Shown here: in pieces, positions 1 through 6,437 of the stretch
How the letters are laid out: each line of letters starts with the position of its first letter
Position numbering within the stretch: position 1 is the first letter of the stretch
DNA from: Elusimicrobiota bacterium
GTDB lineage: Bacteria; Elusimicrobiota; Elusimicrobia; UBA1565; UBA9628
Direction: 5' to 3'
NCBI GenBank assembly: GCA_028869495.1
Contig: JAGWRY010000295.1
Span: 1-7,135 of the forward strand
Length of the DNA: 7,135 bases
The notes under the pieces: generated by a model
What the model saw: only the letters and a program-made list of their open reading frames with translations
Database searches by the model: none
Told to the model about the DNA's origin: nothing
Program-made: the position numbers and the translations under genes

Positions 1-1
1 C

Positions 2-1183
2 ATGAACGAGAACGTCCTGGTCCTGCACGCGTCGGTCGGCGCCGGGCACGCGCGCGCCGCGCAGGCGGTCGCCGCGGCCCTGGCGCTCGAGGATCCGGAC
101 GCGCGGGTCGTGACGGTGGACGCGCTCGATCTCGCGCGCCCGCTGTTCCGCCGCGCCTACGGCGGCGGCTACCTGAAGCTGGTCGAGAAGGCGCCGTCGC
201 TGTTCGGCCTGCTCTTCGACCTGACCGACCGCGCGCCGCGCCGCGGCTGCGGCGACGCTCTGCGCCGCGCGCTCCAGCGCTGGGGCGCGGCGGGACTCCT
301 GGACCTCCTCGAGTCCGGACGCTGGGACGCGGTCGTGCACACGCACTTCCTGGCCCCGGAACTGGCCTGCGCGCTGAGGCGCGCGGGGGCCTGGAGCGTC
401 CCCCAGCTCGTCGCGGTCACCGATTTCGACGCGCATCGCATCTGGGCGCACGCGCCGGTCGAGCGCTACTGCGTCGCGGGGCCCTTGGCCGCGGCGTCCC
501 TGAGACGCCGCGGCGTGCCGGCCGATTCGATCCGCGAGACCGGCATCCCGGTCGCCCCCGCCTTCTCGGTCCCGGCCGACCGCGCCGCCGCGCGCCGCGC
601 CTTCGGCCTCTCCGGCGCCGGGCCCGTGGTCGTGCAGTCCTCCGGCGGCCACGGCGTCGGCCCGGTCGAGGAGGTCCTGCGCGGGCTCCTCGCCTCGGGC
701 GCGCCCTCCGAGATCGTCGTCGTCTGCGGCCGCAACGAGGAGGCGCGCCGGCGCCTGGCGCGCCTGCGCCCGCCGTCTCGGCACCGCGTGACGGTGCTGG
801 GCTTCACCGAGCGGATGCGAGAGCTGATGGCGGCCGCCGACCTCCTCGTCACCAAGCCCGGCGGGCTGACCGTCTCCGAGGCGCTGGCCTGCGGCCTGCC
901 GATGGCCCTGATCCGGCCGATCCCGGGCCAGGAGGAGCGCAACGCCGACGTCCTGCTGGAAAATGGGGCCGCGGTCCGGGCCGCCTCGCCCGCCGCGCTC
1001 GCCGGCGCGGTCGAGGGCGTCCTCTCCGACGAGGCGCATCTGGCCGCGATGAGGCGCGCCGCCCGCGCCCTGGGCCGCCCGCGCGCGGCTTTCGCGGTCG
1101 CGCGCGAGGCCTTGGGGCTGGCCCGAGGGCGCGCGCGGGCCGCGGCGAGCCCGGGCGGGGCGTTCGCCGCGGCCGCGATCTAG
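2..1183 (+). CDS. GT28 / MGDG-synthase-type glycosyltransferase
   Basis: A 393-aa GT-B fold glycosyltransferase resembling the MGDG synthase / processive diacylglycerol glucosyltransferase (UgtP) family and the related MurG-type C-terminal domain. Such enzymes move a sugar from a nucleotide-sugar to diacylglycerol at the inner face of the membrane. Visible motifs: the N-terminal strand and glycine loop ASVGAGH (residues 10-16), where the lipid-acceptor domain begins; TDFDAHRIWAH (140-150); the start of the sugar-nucleotide domain, VVVQSSGGHGVGP (209-221); and the donor-binding block KPGGLTVSEALA (285-296) followed by PIPGQEERNA (306-315). Length is normal for the family. The last 25 or so residues form an Ala/Arg-rich tail. 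The ATG at position 2 fits the family N-terminus, but only one base precedes it, so its ribosome binding site is not visible. Sugar and acceptor cannot be read from sequence. The family call is solid; the substrate is inference. Confidence 0.88.
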   Translation: MNENVLVLHASVGAGHARAAQAVAAALALEDPDARVVTVDALDLARPLFRRAYGGGYLKLVEKAPSLFGLLFDLTDRAPRRGCGDALRRALQRWGAAGLLDLLESGRWDAVVHTHFLAPELACALRRAGAWSVPQLVAVTDFDAHRIWAHAPVERYCVAGPLAAASLRRRGVPADSIRETGIPVAPAFSVPADRAAARRAFGLSGAGPVVVQSSGGHGVGPVEEVLRGLLASGAPSEIVVVCGRNEEARRRLARLRPPSRHRVTVLGFTERMRELMAAADLLVTKPGGLTVSEALACGLPMALIRPIPGQEERNADVLLENGAAVRAASPAALAGAVEGVLSDEAHLAAMRRAARALGRPRAAFAVAREALGLARGRARAAASPGGAFAAAAI

Positions 1184-1235
1184 GACTTTAGGCCTAGAGA
1201 GGACTGGGCCCAAAGCTCCTTTCGGAGCCGGGCCC
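1179..1235 (+). other. Tandem hairpins in intergenic gap (terminator or structured RNA element)
   Basis: The gap between the glycosyltransferase and the phosphoesterase holds two adjacent inverted repeats. Hairpin 1 pairs TCTAGG (1179-1184) with CCTAGA (1193-1198) around an 8-nt loop and includes the upstream stop codon. Hairpin 2 pairs GGGCCC (1206-1211) with GGGCCC (1230-1235) and, inside, GCTCC (1215-1219) with GGAGC (1224-1228) around a TTTC loop. No T-run follows, so it is not a classical intrinsic terminator. It could be a Rho-type or unusual terminator, a dispersed repeat, or a 5' regulatory structure. Pairing is read directly; function is unknown. Confidence 0.5.
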
Positions 1236-1242
1236 TTCGCCC

Positions 1243-1248
1243 TACCCT
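1243..1248 (+). promoter_or_regulatory. Weak -10-like TANNNT box just before phosphoesterase start
   Basis: TACCCT lies 7 nt upstream of the ATG at 1256, the same spacing as the better promoters elsewhere in this window. A transcript would begin about 1 nt before the start codon. There is no good -35 box and only the TANNNT skeleton is met, so alone this is weak. It is listed because it repeats a pattern seen at three other genes. Confidence 0.25.
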
Positions 1249-1255
1249 CAGCGGG

Positions 1256-2095
1256 ATGAAGCCCTCGCGACCCCTCGCGTCGGCCCTCCTGGCGGCGTCC
1301 GCGCTCTTTCCCGCGGCGGCCCGGGCGGCCGGCCCCTCCTTCCGGAAAGTCGTCGTCGTGATGCTGGAGAACACCGGCTACGACCGGGCGGCGGCCCAGC
1401 CCTTCCTGTCGAGCCTGGCCTCCCGCGGCGCGCTGCTGACGGATCTGAGCGCCGAGACGCACCCGTCCCAGCCGAACTACGTCGCCCTGGTCGCGGGCTC
1501 GACCCTCGGCGTGCGCTCGGACTCCCCGGTCACGCTCGACGCGCGGCACCTGGGCGACCTGCTCGAGGCCGCGGGCAAGACCTGGCGCGTCTACGCCGAG
1601 GACTATCCGGGCAATTGCTTCCTCGGCGCGCAATCCGGCCTCTACGTCCGAAAGCACGTCCCGTTCCTGAGCTTCCGCGACGTGCAGGACGACTCGAGCC
1701 GCTGCGCGAACGTGACCGACGCCTCGTCCTTCGCGTCGGACCTGCAGGGCGGCTCCCTGCCCGACTTCTCGCTCTTCGTGCCGAACCTCGACGACGACGG
1801 CCACGACACCGGAGTCGCCGTCGCCGATCAGTGGCTGTCGTCCACCTTCGGACCCCTGCTGGGCGCGCCGGCCTTCTCGCAGGACACGCTCCTGATCGTC
1901 ACCTTCGACGAGGGCACGCGCTCCGACAACCGCGTCTACACGGTCCTCTACGGGGCCGGGGTCGCGCCGGGTTCGACCTCGGACGCGGCCTACAGCCACT
2001 ACAGCCTCCTGCGCACGATCGAGGACGGCCTGGGCCTGGGCGACCTGGGCCAGGGCGACGCCTCGGCCGCGCCCGTCTCCGGCGTCTGGCGCTGA
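1256..2095 (+). CDS. Secreted AcpA/SapM-like acid phosphatase (phosphoesterase family)
   Basis: A 279-aa exported phosphoesterase of the phospholipase C / AcpA acid phosphatase superfamily (alkaline-phosphatase-like fold). Residues 1-25 are a signal peptide: basic start, Leu/Ala-rich core, and an ARA|A-type cleavage site near residue 24. The mature part opens with VVVVMLENTGYD (32-43), where Glu38-Asn39 match the metal-binding EN of the family. Then come HPSQPNYVALVAGS (69-82), which I read as the nucleophile/phosphate region, PNLDDDGHD (176-184) and FDEG (217-220), both metal-ligand blocks. Cys121 and Cys150 may form a disulfide. At this length it resembles short SapM-like phosphatases more than the 450-500-aa AcpA or PlcC enzymes. 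The substrate could be phosphoinositides, phosphomonoesters or phospholipids; sequence does not decide. It follows the glycosyltransferase after 72 bp and faces the membrane-protein gene, with 51 bp between the two stop codons. I see no clear terminator in those 51 bp. Confidence 0.85.
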   Translation: MKPSRPLASALLAASALFPAAARAAGPSFRKVVVVMLENTGYDRAAAQPFLSSLASRGALLTDLSAETHPSQPNYVALVAGSTLGVRSDSPVTLDARHLGDLLEAAGKTWRVYAEDYPGNCFLGAQSGLYVRKHVPFLSFRDVQDDSSRCANVTDASSFASDLQGGSLPDFSLFVPNLDDDGHDTGVAVADQWLSSTFGPLLGAPAFSQDTLLIVTFDEGTRSDNRVYTVLYGAGVAPGSTSDAAYSHYSLLRTIEDGLGLGDLGQGDASAAPVSGVWR

Positions 2096-2146
2096 CGCGC
2101 TTGTCCGCCGCCTCGCGCCGCCGAAGTTCAAGATCCGCCGAGACTG

Positions 2147-2698
2147 CTACCGGCGCGCGCGGACGAGCGCCGCGGTCGGGATCGAGAGCGCGCTCAAGAT
2201 CAGGACGACGCCGGCCCGCGCGGCCCATTGCGTCATCCCGGGCGTCCAAATGAGCCGGGTCGCCAGCGCGGAGGCCGCCACCGCAAAATAATAGTCGACG
2301 GGCAGGCCCAGGAGCTTGAAGCGGAACCAGGGCACCGGGTCGCGGCGCAGGCGCGCAAAGCCCCAGGCCGGGTTCCAGACGAACCACTGCAGGTCCCACA
2401 TCCCGGTCAGCAGGAGATACGACGACAGGCACTCCGCCCACAGCGCGCGGGAGAACCCGGCGACGGCCAGCGGGAAGTGGAAGACGGCCAGCAGGAACAG
2501 GGTCAGCCACAGGTGGTAGCCGGTCAGCGTCTTGCCGTTGGTCAGGTCCAGCCACCACTCCGGTCCCCAGCGCCAGGTCGGAAGCTTCTCGGCCCAGCCG
2601 TGCGCGCCCTCGATCTCGATCTCGACGCGGGCCAGGAAGTGGCAGAGCGCGAACAGGGCCAGGCCCTGGCCGGCTCCGGCCCAGGCCGCGGGGCTCAT
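2147..2698 (-). CDS. Conserved multi-pass membrane protein of unknown function
   Basis: A 183-aa integral membrane protein with about five hydrophobic segments (roughly residues 5-24, 60-81, 85-108, 133-150 and 159-179). I cannot assign a function. It carries distinctive blocks: EIEIEGAHGWAEKLPTWRWG (26-45), LTGYHLW (58-64), FHFP (73-76), WDLQWFVWNPAWGF (101-114) and PWFRFKLLGLPVDYY (123-137). From memory, proteins with a GWA..LPTWR block followed by LTGYH and WFV.NP are widespread hypothetical membrane proteins, but this needs a search. The ATG at 2698 is chosen because it overlaps the symporter stop in an ATGA (2695-2698). There is no clear Shine-Dalgarno sequence, so translation probably depends on ribosomes finishing the symporter. 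Coupling suggests a part in the same transport process, or simply co-expression. The reading frame continues open upstream under the symporter gene; that extension is a GC-driven shadow. Confidence 0.82.
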   Translation of the reverse strand: MSPAAWAGAGQGLALFALCHFLARVEIEIEGAHGWAEKLPTWRWGPEWWLDLTNGKTLTGYHLWLTLFLLAVFHFPLAVAGFSRALWAECLSSYLLLTGMWDLQWFVWNPAWGFARLRRDPVPWFRFKLLGLPVDYYFAVAASALATRLIWTPGMTQWAARAGVVLILSALSIPTAALVRARR

Positions 2699-4206
2699 GA
2701 CTCGCGCATCAGCCAGCAGCCGGCCGGCACCGCCAGCGCGCCGAAGATCACGTACAGGCGCCAGTAGGTGTGGTGGAGCTCGGTCCAGAAGACCGAGGTC
2801 GTGCCGTGGGCGACCAGGTACCAGGCCGTCATTTCCAGGCCGAAGGTCAGGACGGTGCAGGCGAGCATCAGGCCCAGCACCTTGCGCCCGTCCACCTTCC
2901 AGTTCGTCAAGGTCGCCACCAGGATCGTGCCCAGCAGCGGCCCGTAGGTGTAGGCGACCATCCGGAACGCGAGCCACAGCAGGTTGTCGAGGTTGCGCAT
3001 CAGCAGGGCCAGCGCGACGAAGATCGCGCCGAAGCCGACGAAGAAGCGCTTCGAGAAACGGACGACGTCGCGCTCGCTGCGGCCTTGGCCCCAGATCGGC
3101 TGGTAGAAGTCCACGGTGAACGCGGTCGCCAGGGACGCCAGCGCCGAGTCGGAGCTGCCCATCGCCGCCGAGGCGACGGCGGCCAGCAGGAGGCCGCGCA
3201 GGCCCTCCGGCATCTGGGTCAGGATGAAGCGGGGGAAGACGAAGTCGTTGTCGGTCATCCCCGCGGTCAGCGCCGGGTGCGTCTTCGCGTACGCGTAGAG
3301 CCCGACGCCGATGAACAGGAACAGTCCCGAGATCGGGATCGAGACCAGCCCCGCGACGATCATGCTCCAGCGCGCCTTGCGCTCGTCGTTGCAGGCGAGC
3401 AGGCGCTGGACCATGTCCTGGTCGGTGCCGTAGGCGGCCGACGAGTTGAAGAAGCCCCAGATCGCGAGCAGGGCGAACAGGCCCAGGTTCTTCGGCTTGT
3501 ACATCTCCAGGAAGTTGAACTTGTCGTAGGCCGTCCCGTCGGGCTTGACCGCGTGCCGGCCCGCCTCGACGATGCCGGCGAAGCCCCCGGGCACGTGCGC
3601 GGCGATGTAGAAGAGCGCGACGACCCCGCCGCCGATCAGCAGGCAGAACTGCAGGGTGTCGGTCCAGGCGATCGCGCGCCCGCCGCCGGCCGTCGTGTAG
3701 AGCAGGATCACGGCGACGGTCGCGACCACGCAGACCGGGAAGGACAGGGCGCCGCCGCTGACGACCTCGAGGACCTTCGCGATCGCGACGATGCGCACCG
3801 TCGCGGCGAGGGTCCGCGTCGCGATGAAGTAGCCGGAGCAGGCGCGGCGCGTGAGCCGCCCCATCTTCTTCTCGACGGCCGCGTAGATCGACGTCACCTT
3901 GTGGCTCTGGTAGAACGGGAGCAGGACCAGCGCGACGAAGACCGCCGCGCCGATGTCGCCGACGTTGCTGAACAGGTAGCGGAAGTCGGCGCCGTAGCCC
4001 TCGGACGGCGTGCCGACGAAGGTCAGCGCCGAGATGCAGGTCGCCAGGAAGCTGGCGGTCGTGATCAGCCACGGGATCGAGCGCCCGGCCAGGAAGTAGT
4101 CGTCGGTCGTCTGGTGCTGGCGGCGCGCGGCCCACCAGCCGATGCCGGCGAGCGTGACGGTGTAGATCAGCAGGACCGACAGGTCGAGCCAGCCCAGGTG
4201 CCTCAT
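2695..4206 (-). CDS. Sodium:solute symporter (SSS family)
   Basis: A 503-aa secondary transporter of the sodium:solute symporter family (LeuT fold), expected to import a small solute with Na+ across the inner membrane. Many hydrophobic helices span the protein, about 13. Family marks: DDYFLAGRSIPW (35-46) after the first helix; SALTFVGTPSEGYG (59-72), the unwound first core helix; TTAGGGRAIAWTDTLQ (171-186); the signature GTDQDMVQRLLACND (260-274); and the core segment at 349-368 starting MGSSDS, whose Ser/Thr positions lie where the Na2 sodium site sits in vSGLT-like proteins. The substrate (sugar, sialic acid, amino acid, carboxylate or other) cannot be called. I start at ATG 4206 because it begins the typical N-terminus, overlaps the rsgA stop as ATGA, and has GGAGG 7 nt upstream. 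The same frame is open far upstream inside rsgA, but that part is not protein-like for the family. Confidence 0.92.
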   Translation of the reverse strand: MRHLGWLDLSVLLIYTVTLAGIGWWAARRQHQTTDDYFLAGRSIPWLITTASFLATCISALTFVGTPSEGYGADFRYLFSNVGDIGAAVFVALVLLPFYQSHKVTSIYAAVEKKMGRLTRRACSGYFIATRTLAATVRIVAIAKVLEVVSGGALSFPVCVVATVAVILLYTTAGGGRAIAWTDTLQFCLLIGGGVVALFYIAAHVPGGFAGIVEAGRHAVKPDGTAYDKFNFLEMYKPKNLGLFALLAIWGFFNSSAAYGTDQDMVQRLLACNDERKARWSMIVAGLVSIPISGLFLFIGVGLYAYAKTHPALTAGMTDNDFVFPRFILTQMPEGLRGLLLAAVASAAMGSSDSALASLATAFTVDFYQPIWGQGRSERDVVRFSKRFFVGFGAIFVALALLMRNLDNLLWLAFRMVAYTYGPLLGTILVATLTNWKVDGRKVLGLMLACTVLTFGLEMTAWYLVAHGTTSVFWTELHHTYWRLYVIFGALAVPAGCWLMRES

Positions 4207-5288
4207 CGCCCGGCCTCCGGCTTGCGGCGGCGGTCCTTGTTCATCTCGCGCTGCCTCCTTTTCTCGGCGGCCTTCTCCGCGGGGCTCACGCGTGCGGCCT
4301 TCGCGTCGAGCTCGCTCCTCAGCTTGCGCCAGGCGGCCAGGCGGGCGGCCGCGACGCTCCCCGCCGCGACGGCGGCCTTCACCGCGCAGCCGGGCTCGGT
4401 GTCGTGCCGGCAGTCGGCGAAGCGGCAGGAGGGCCCCAGGGCCTCGATCTCCTCGAACGACTCGGCGACGCCGCGCTCGGCGTCCCACAGCTTCATCTCG
4501 CGCATGCCGGGGGTGTCGAGCAGGACCCCGCCCCCGGGCAGGAGGAAGAGCTCGCGGTGCGTCGTCGTGTGGCGCCCGCGCTCGTCGCGGGCGCGCGTCT
4601 CGCGCACGGCCAGGACGTCCGATCCGAGCAGGCGGTTGACGAGCGTGGACTTGCCGACGCCCGAGGCCCCGACGAAGCCGACCGTGCGCCCGCGGCGGAT
4701 CCACGCGGACAGCGACTCGACGCCCGTCCCGGTCTTCGCGCTCAAGGCGGCCACCGCGGCGCCGCCGGCGATCGCCCGCGCCTCGGCCAGGAACTGGGCC
4801 GGGTCCGGGCAGGCGTCGAGCTTGTTGAGCAGCAGGACCGGCTCGGCGCCGCTCTCGCGCCCGACGGCCAGGAAGCGCTCGAGGCGGCGCGGGTTGAAGT
4901 CGCGGTTCAGCGCCGTCGTGATGAAGACCGTGTCCAGGTTCGCGCCGATCACCTGCTCGACGACGCCCTCGCCGGCGGCCTGGCGCGACAGCTTCGTGCG
5001 CCGGGGCAGGAGCGCGCGGATCAGCGTCGCGCGCTCGCCGGGCACGGCCTCGACCGCGGCCCAGTCCCCGATCGCCGGCAGGTCCCCGCGCCCGCCGGCC
5101 TTGTGGCGCATCGCGCCGGTCACGCGCGCGGCGTACTCGCCGTCCGCGGCGACGACGAAGAACAGCCCGCGGCGCTCCTCGACGATCCGCGCCGGTCTCA
5201 AGCTCTTCTCGGCGGCCGCCGCTTCAGCGGCGGCCGCCGAGAAGGCGGCGGCCCAGCGCTCGTCCCACCCCCAGTCCTCGAGAGGCAT
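4203..5288 (-). CDS. rsgA: Ribosome small-subunit-dependent GTPase A
   Basis: A 361-aa circularly permuted GTPase that binds the 30S subunit late in assembly and hydrolyses GTP to release maturation factors. The permuted order is visible: G4 NKLD (155-158), G5 SAKTG (183-187), P-loop GASGVGKST (207-215), G2 threonines in RHTTTH (239-244) and G3 DTPG (258-261). The C-terminal zinc knuckle follows with Cys288, Cys293, His295 and Cys301. The N-terminus (LEDWGWDERWAAAF) and the N-terminal OB-fold region before residue 110 match the family, as does ALNRDFNPRRLERFL (126-140). A basic tail (about 335-361) probably touches rRNA. Oddity: residues 16-28 are an Ala/Glu run encoded by a perfect 40-bp palindrome. 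The ATG at 5288 lacks a Shine-Dalgarno sequence but sits one base after a predicted transcription start. It lies 35 bp after the nitroreductase and overlaps the symporter gene by 4 nt. Confidence 0.95.
   Translation of the reverse strand: MPLEDWGWDERWAAAFSAAAAEAAAAEKSLRPARIVEERRGLFFVVAADGEYAARVTGAMRHKAGGRGDLPAIGDWAAVEAVPGERATLIRALLPRRTKLSRQAAGEGVVEQVIGANLDTVFITTALNRDFNPRRLERFLAVGRESGAEPVLLLNKLDACPDPAQFLAEARAIAGGAAVAALSAKTGTGVESLSAWIRRGRTVGFVGASGVGKSTLVNRLLGSDVLAVRETRARDERGRHTTTHRELFLLPGGGVLLDTPGMREMKLWDAERGVAESFEEIEALGPSCRFADCRHDTEPGCAVKAAVAAGSVAAARLAAWRKLRSELDAKAARVSPAEKAAEKRRQREMNKDRRRKPEAGR
4214..4218 (-). promoter_or_regulatory. Strong Shine-Dalgarno of the symporter gene, inside rsgA
   Basis: GGAGG on the minus strand lies 7 nt before ATG 4206, within the last codons of rsgA. 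Together with the ATGA overlap it fixes the symporter start far downstream of the frame's upstream open region. It also shows that this organism uses SD-led initiation at internal operon genes. Confidence 0.8.
5205..5244. repeat. Perfect 40-bp palindrome (19-bp arms, 2-nt centre) within rsgA
   Basis: The left arm 5205-5223 and right arm 5226-5244 are exact reverse complements, separated only by TC at 5224-5225. It covers nucleotides 45-84 of the rsgA reading frame and encodes the Ala/Glu run at residues 16-28. In mRNA it could form a very stable hairpin near the 5' end; in DNA it could form a cruciform. It may be a captured REP-like element or chance drift in an alanine-rich linker. The repeat is read directly; the origin is unknown. 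Confidence 0.9.
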
Positions 5289-5295
5289 TCCGGCG

Positions 5296-5304
5296 ATTCT
5301 AGCA
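5296..5304 (-). promoter_or_regulatory. Extended -10 promoter for rsgA (leaderless type)
   Basis: On the minus strand TGCTAGAAT occupies 5304-5296: an extended TGN plus a TAGAAT -10 box. Six bases later the predicted start is the A at 5289, one nt before ATG 5288. No -35 match is seen, as is common with extended -10 promoters. It lies in the 35-bp gap after the nitroreductase stop, so rsgA and the genes below it could be transcribed independently of the regulator. Confidence 0.55.
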
Positions 5305-5323
5305 GAACCGCCGGGGCGGCGGG

Positions 5324-5989
5324 CTACAGGTGAGCGACGACCTGCTCGCGCGGGAAGCGGACCTTCGCCTGCGACGCGTACGCGTCGTCGGCCGCGCGGT
5401 AGCCGGCCGCGGCCAGCACGACCGAGTTCCAGCCCTTCGCCGGCAGGCCCAGGATCTCGTCGAACTTGTCCTTGTCGAAGCCCTCCATCGGGCAGGCGTC
5501 GACGCCGAGCGCGGCGGCCGTCGTCAGGAAGACGCCGAGCGCGATGTAGACCTGGCGCGTCAGCCAGGCCGCGACGCGCTCCGGCGGCAGCTGGGCGGAG
5601 GCCAGCATCATCTTCTTGTACGGCTCGAGCGCGGCGACCGGCAGCTTGCGCACCTCCGAGACGCGCTCGACGAAGCGGTCCACGTCGGCCTCGCCGAAGT
5701 CCTTCTTCACGCAGAGGACGACCAGCTTGTCGGCGTCCGTGATCTGCGCCTGGTCCCAGGCGGCCGGGCGGAGCTTCGCGCGCAGCGCGGGGTCGTCGAC
5801 GATGAAGAACTTCTCGGCCTGCAGGCCGTACGAGGACGGCGCCAGGACCAGGGACTCCTCGAGGGCGTTCCAGGCGGGGGCGGGGATCTTCTTCTGCGCG
5901 TCGAACTTCTTGATCGCGGCGCGCCAGCGCAGGCTGGCGAGCAGGGACTCGGGGGCGGCGGCGGCGTTCGCGGCGGCGGTGATGGGCAT
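5324..5989 (-). CDS. NfsB-type FMN-dependent nitroreductase
   Basis: A 221-aa oxygen-insensitive NAD(P)H nitroreductase-family flavoprotein, expected as a cytoplasmic FMN-binding dimer that reduces nitroaromatics, quinones or similar electrophiles by two-electron steps. Motifs match E. coli NfsB in order: RAAIKKFD (23-30, FMN phosphate region), LAPSSYGLQ (49-57), DADKLVVLC (85-93), RQVYIALGVFLTTAAALGVD (145-164), the active-site/flavin block CPMEGFD (166-172) and GWNSVVLAAAGYR (186-198). Length is close to NfsB's 217 aa; residues 5-12 are an Ala/Asn stretch without clear function. The start at ATG 5989 is the first Met and has GAGAGGAG 7 nt upstream. It lies 28 nt after the Rrf2 regulator and very likely shares its transcript, suggesting induction by electrophile, nitro-compound or disulfide stress. 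The natural substrate is not known. Confidence 0.92.
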   Translation of the reverse strand: MPITAAANAAAAPESLLASLRWRAAIKKFDAQKKIPAPAWNALEESLVLAPSSYGLQAEKFFIVDDPALRAKLRPAAWDQAQITDADKLVVLCVKKDFGEADVDRFVERVSEVRKLPVAALEPYKKMMLASAQLPPERVAAWLTRQVYIALGVFLTTAAALGVDACPMEGFDKDKFDEILGLPAKGWNSVVLAAAGYRAADDAYASQAKVRFPREQVVAHL

Positions 5990-5996
5990 CGGTTTT

Positions 5997-6004
5997 CTCC
6001 TCTC
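5997..6004 (-). promoter_or_regulatory. Strong Shine-Dalgarno of the nitroreductase gene
   Basis: GAGAGGAG on the minus strand (6004-5997) stands 7 nt before ATG 5989, in the 28-nt spacer after the regulator's stop. It supports this start and contrasts with the missing SD at the regulator itself. Confidence 0.8.
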
Positions 6005-6017
6005 TCGTTTTCGGAAA

Positions 6018-6437
6018 TCAGCGGCGGGCCGGCAGGCGGCGCACGACGTCGGCCAGGCTGGTCCGGCGCAGCTCCGGCGCGACCTTCGACTCGACGCGGG
6101 CGAAGACGCCGTCCAGCAGGCCCTTCATCCGGCGCGCGACCGGGCAGGCGTCGTTGCCCTTCTCCGGGCGGGCGAAGAAGCCGCCTTCCTCGACCGCGCG
6201 GTAGACGTCGTAGAGGGTGATCCGGGCCGCCGGACGCCCGAGGAGGAAGCCGCCCTCGGCGCCGCGCGACGAGCGCACCAGCCCCGCGCGCTGGAGCTGG
6301 GCCAGCAGGCGGCGGATGACGACCGGGTTCGTCGCGACCGAGGCCGCGATCTCGCGCGAGCAGTGCCGCTCGTCCGGGCGCCGGGCGATCAGCGCCAGCG
6401 CGTGGACCGCGACCGCGAAGCGGGAGTTGGCCGCCAT
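6018..6437 (-). CDS. Rrf2-family redox-type transcriptional regulator (two-cysteine)
   Basis: A 139-aa Rrf2-family winged-helix DNA-binding protein, probably a dimeric repressor. The N-terminus ANSRFAVAVHALALIA (3-18) is typical. The helix-turn-helix covers about residues 26-52 (SREIAASVATNPVVIRRLLAQL at 27-48) and the wing is SSRGAEGGFLL (56-66). The C-terminal half carries the dimerisation helix. Only two cysteines occur, Cys26 and Cys98, so the three-cysteine Fe-S site of IscR, NsrR and RsrR is absent. This favours a thiol-switch sensor like staphylococcal HypR, or ligand sensing. The ATG at 6437 is fixed by the family N-terminus; there is no Shine-Dalgarno sequence, and a predicted transcription start lies 3 nt upstream. 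A palindrome over its -10 box and start codon suggests autorepression. It is followed by the nitroreductase and is divergent, by 64 bp, from the carrier gene. Confidence 0.93.
   Translation of the reverse strand: MAANSRFAVAVHALALIARRPDERHCSREIAASVATNPVVIRRLLAQLQRAGLVRSSRGAEGGFLLGRPAARITLYDVYRAVEEGGFFARPEKGNDACPVARRMKGLLDGVFARVESKVAPELRRTSLADVVRRLPARR

Noticed and set aside
2657..2671. GGCCAGG-C-CCTGGCC inverted repeat in the membrane-protein gene
   Set aside because: Seven-bp GC-rich arms in coding DNA are common at 70% GC, and nothing else marks it as functional.
2699..4135. Upstream extension of the small membrane-protein frame
   Set aside because: It is an out-of-frame shadow of the symporter gene, with Arg/Pro-rich composition until the Met at 2698 where hydrophobic segments begin.
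4207..4704. Upstream extension of the symporter frame (166 more codons)
   Set aside because: The extension overlaps rsgA, is Arg-rich without membrane or SSS features, and the SD plus ATGA overlap fix the start at 4206.
5308..5322. CCGCC/GGCGG hairpin between nitroreductase and rsgA as a terminator
   Set aside because: Only a 5-bp stem with a G-rich loop and no T-run; such short GC stems are expected by chance at this composition.
2770..5742. A 990-codon open frame on the plus strand antisense to symporter, rsgA and nitroreductase
   Set aside because: Its protein is a low-complexity Arg/Asp/Gly/Ala-rich string with no family features, and it opposes three clearly real genes. It arises from high GC and few stop codons.
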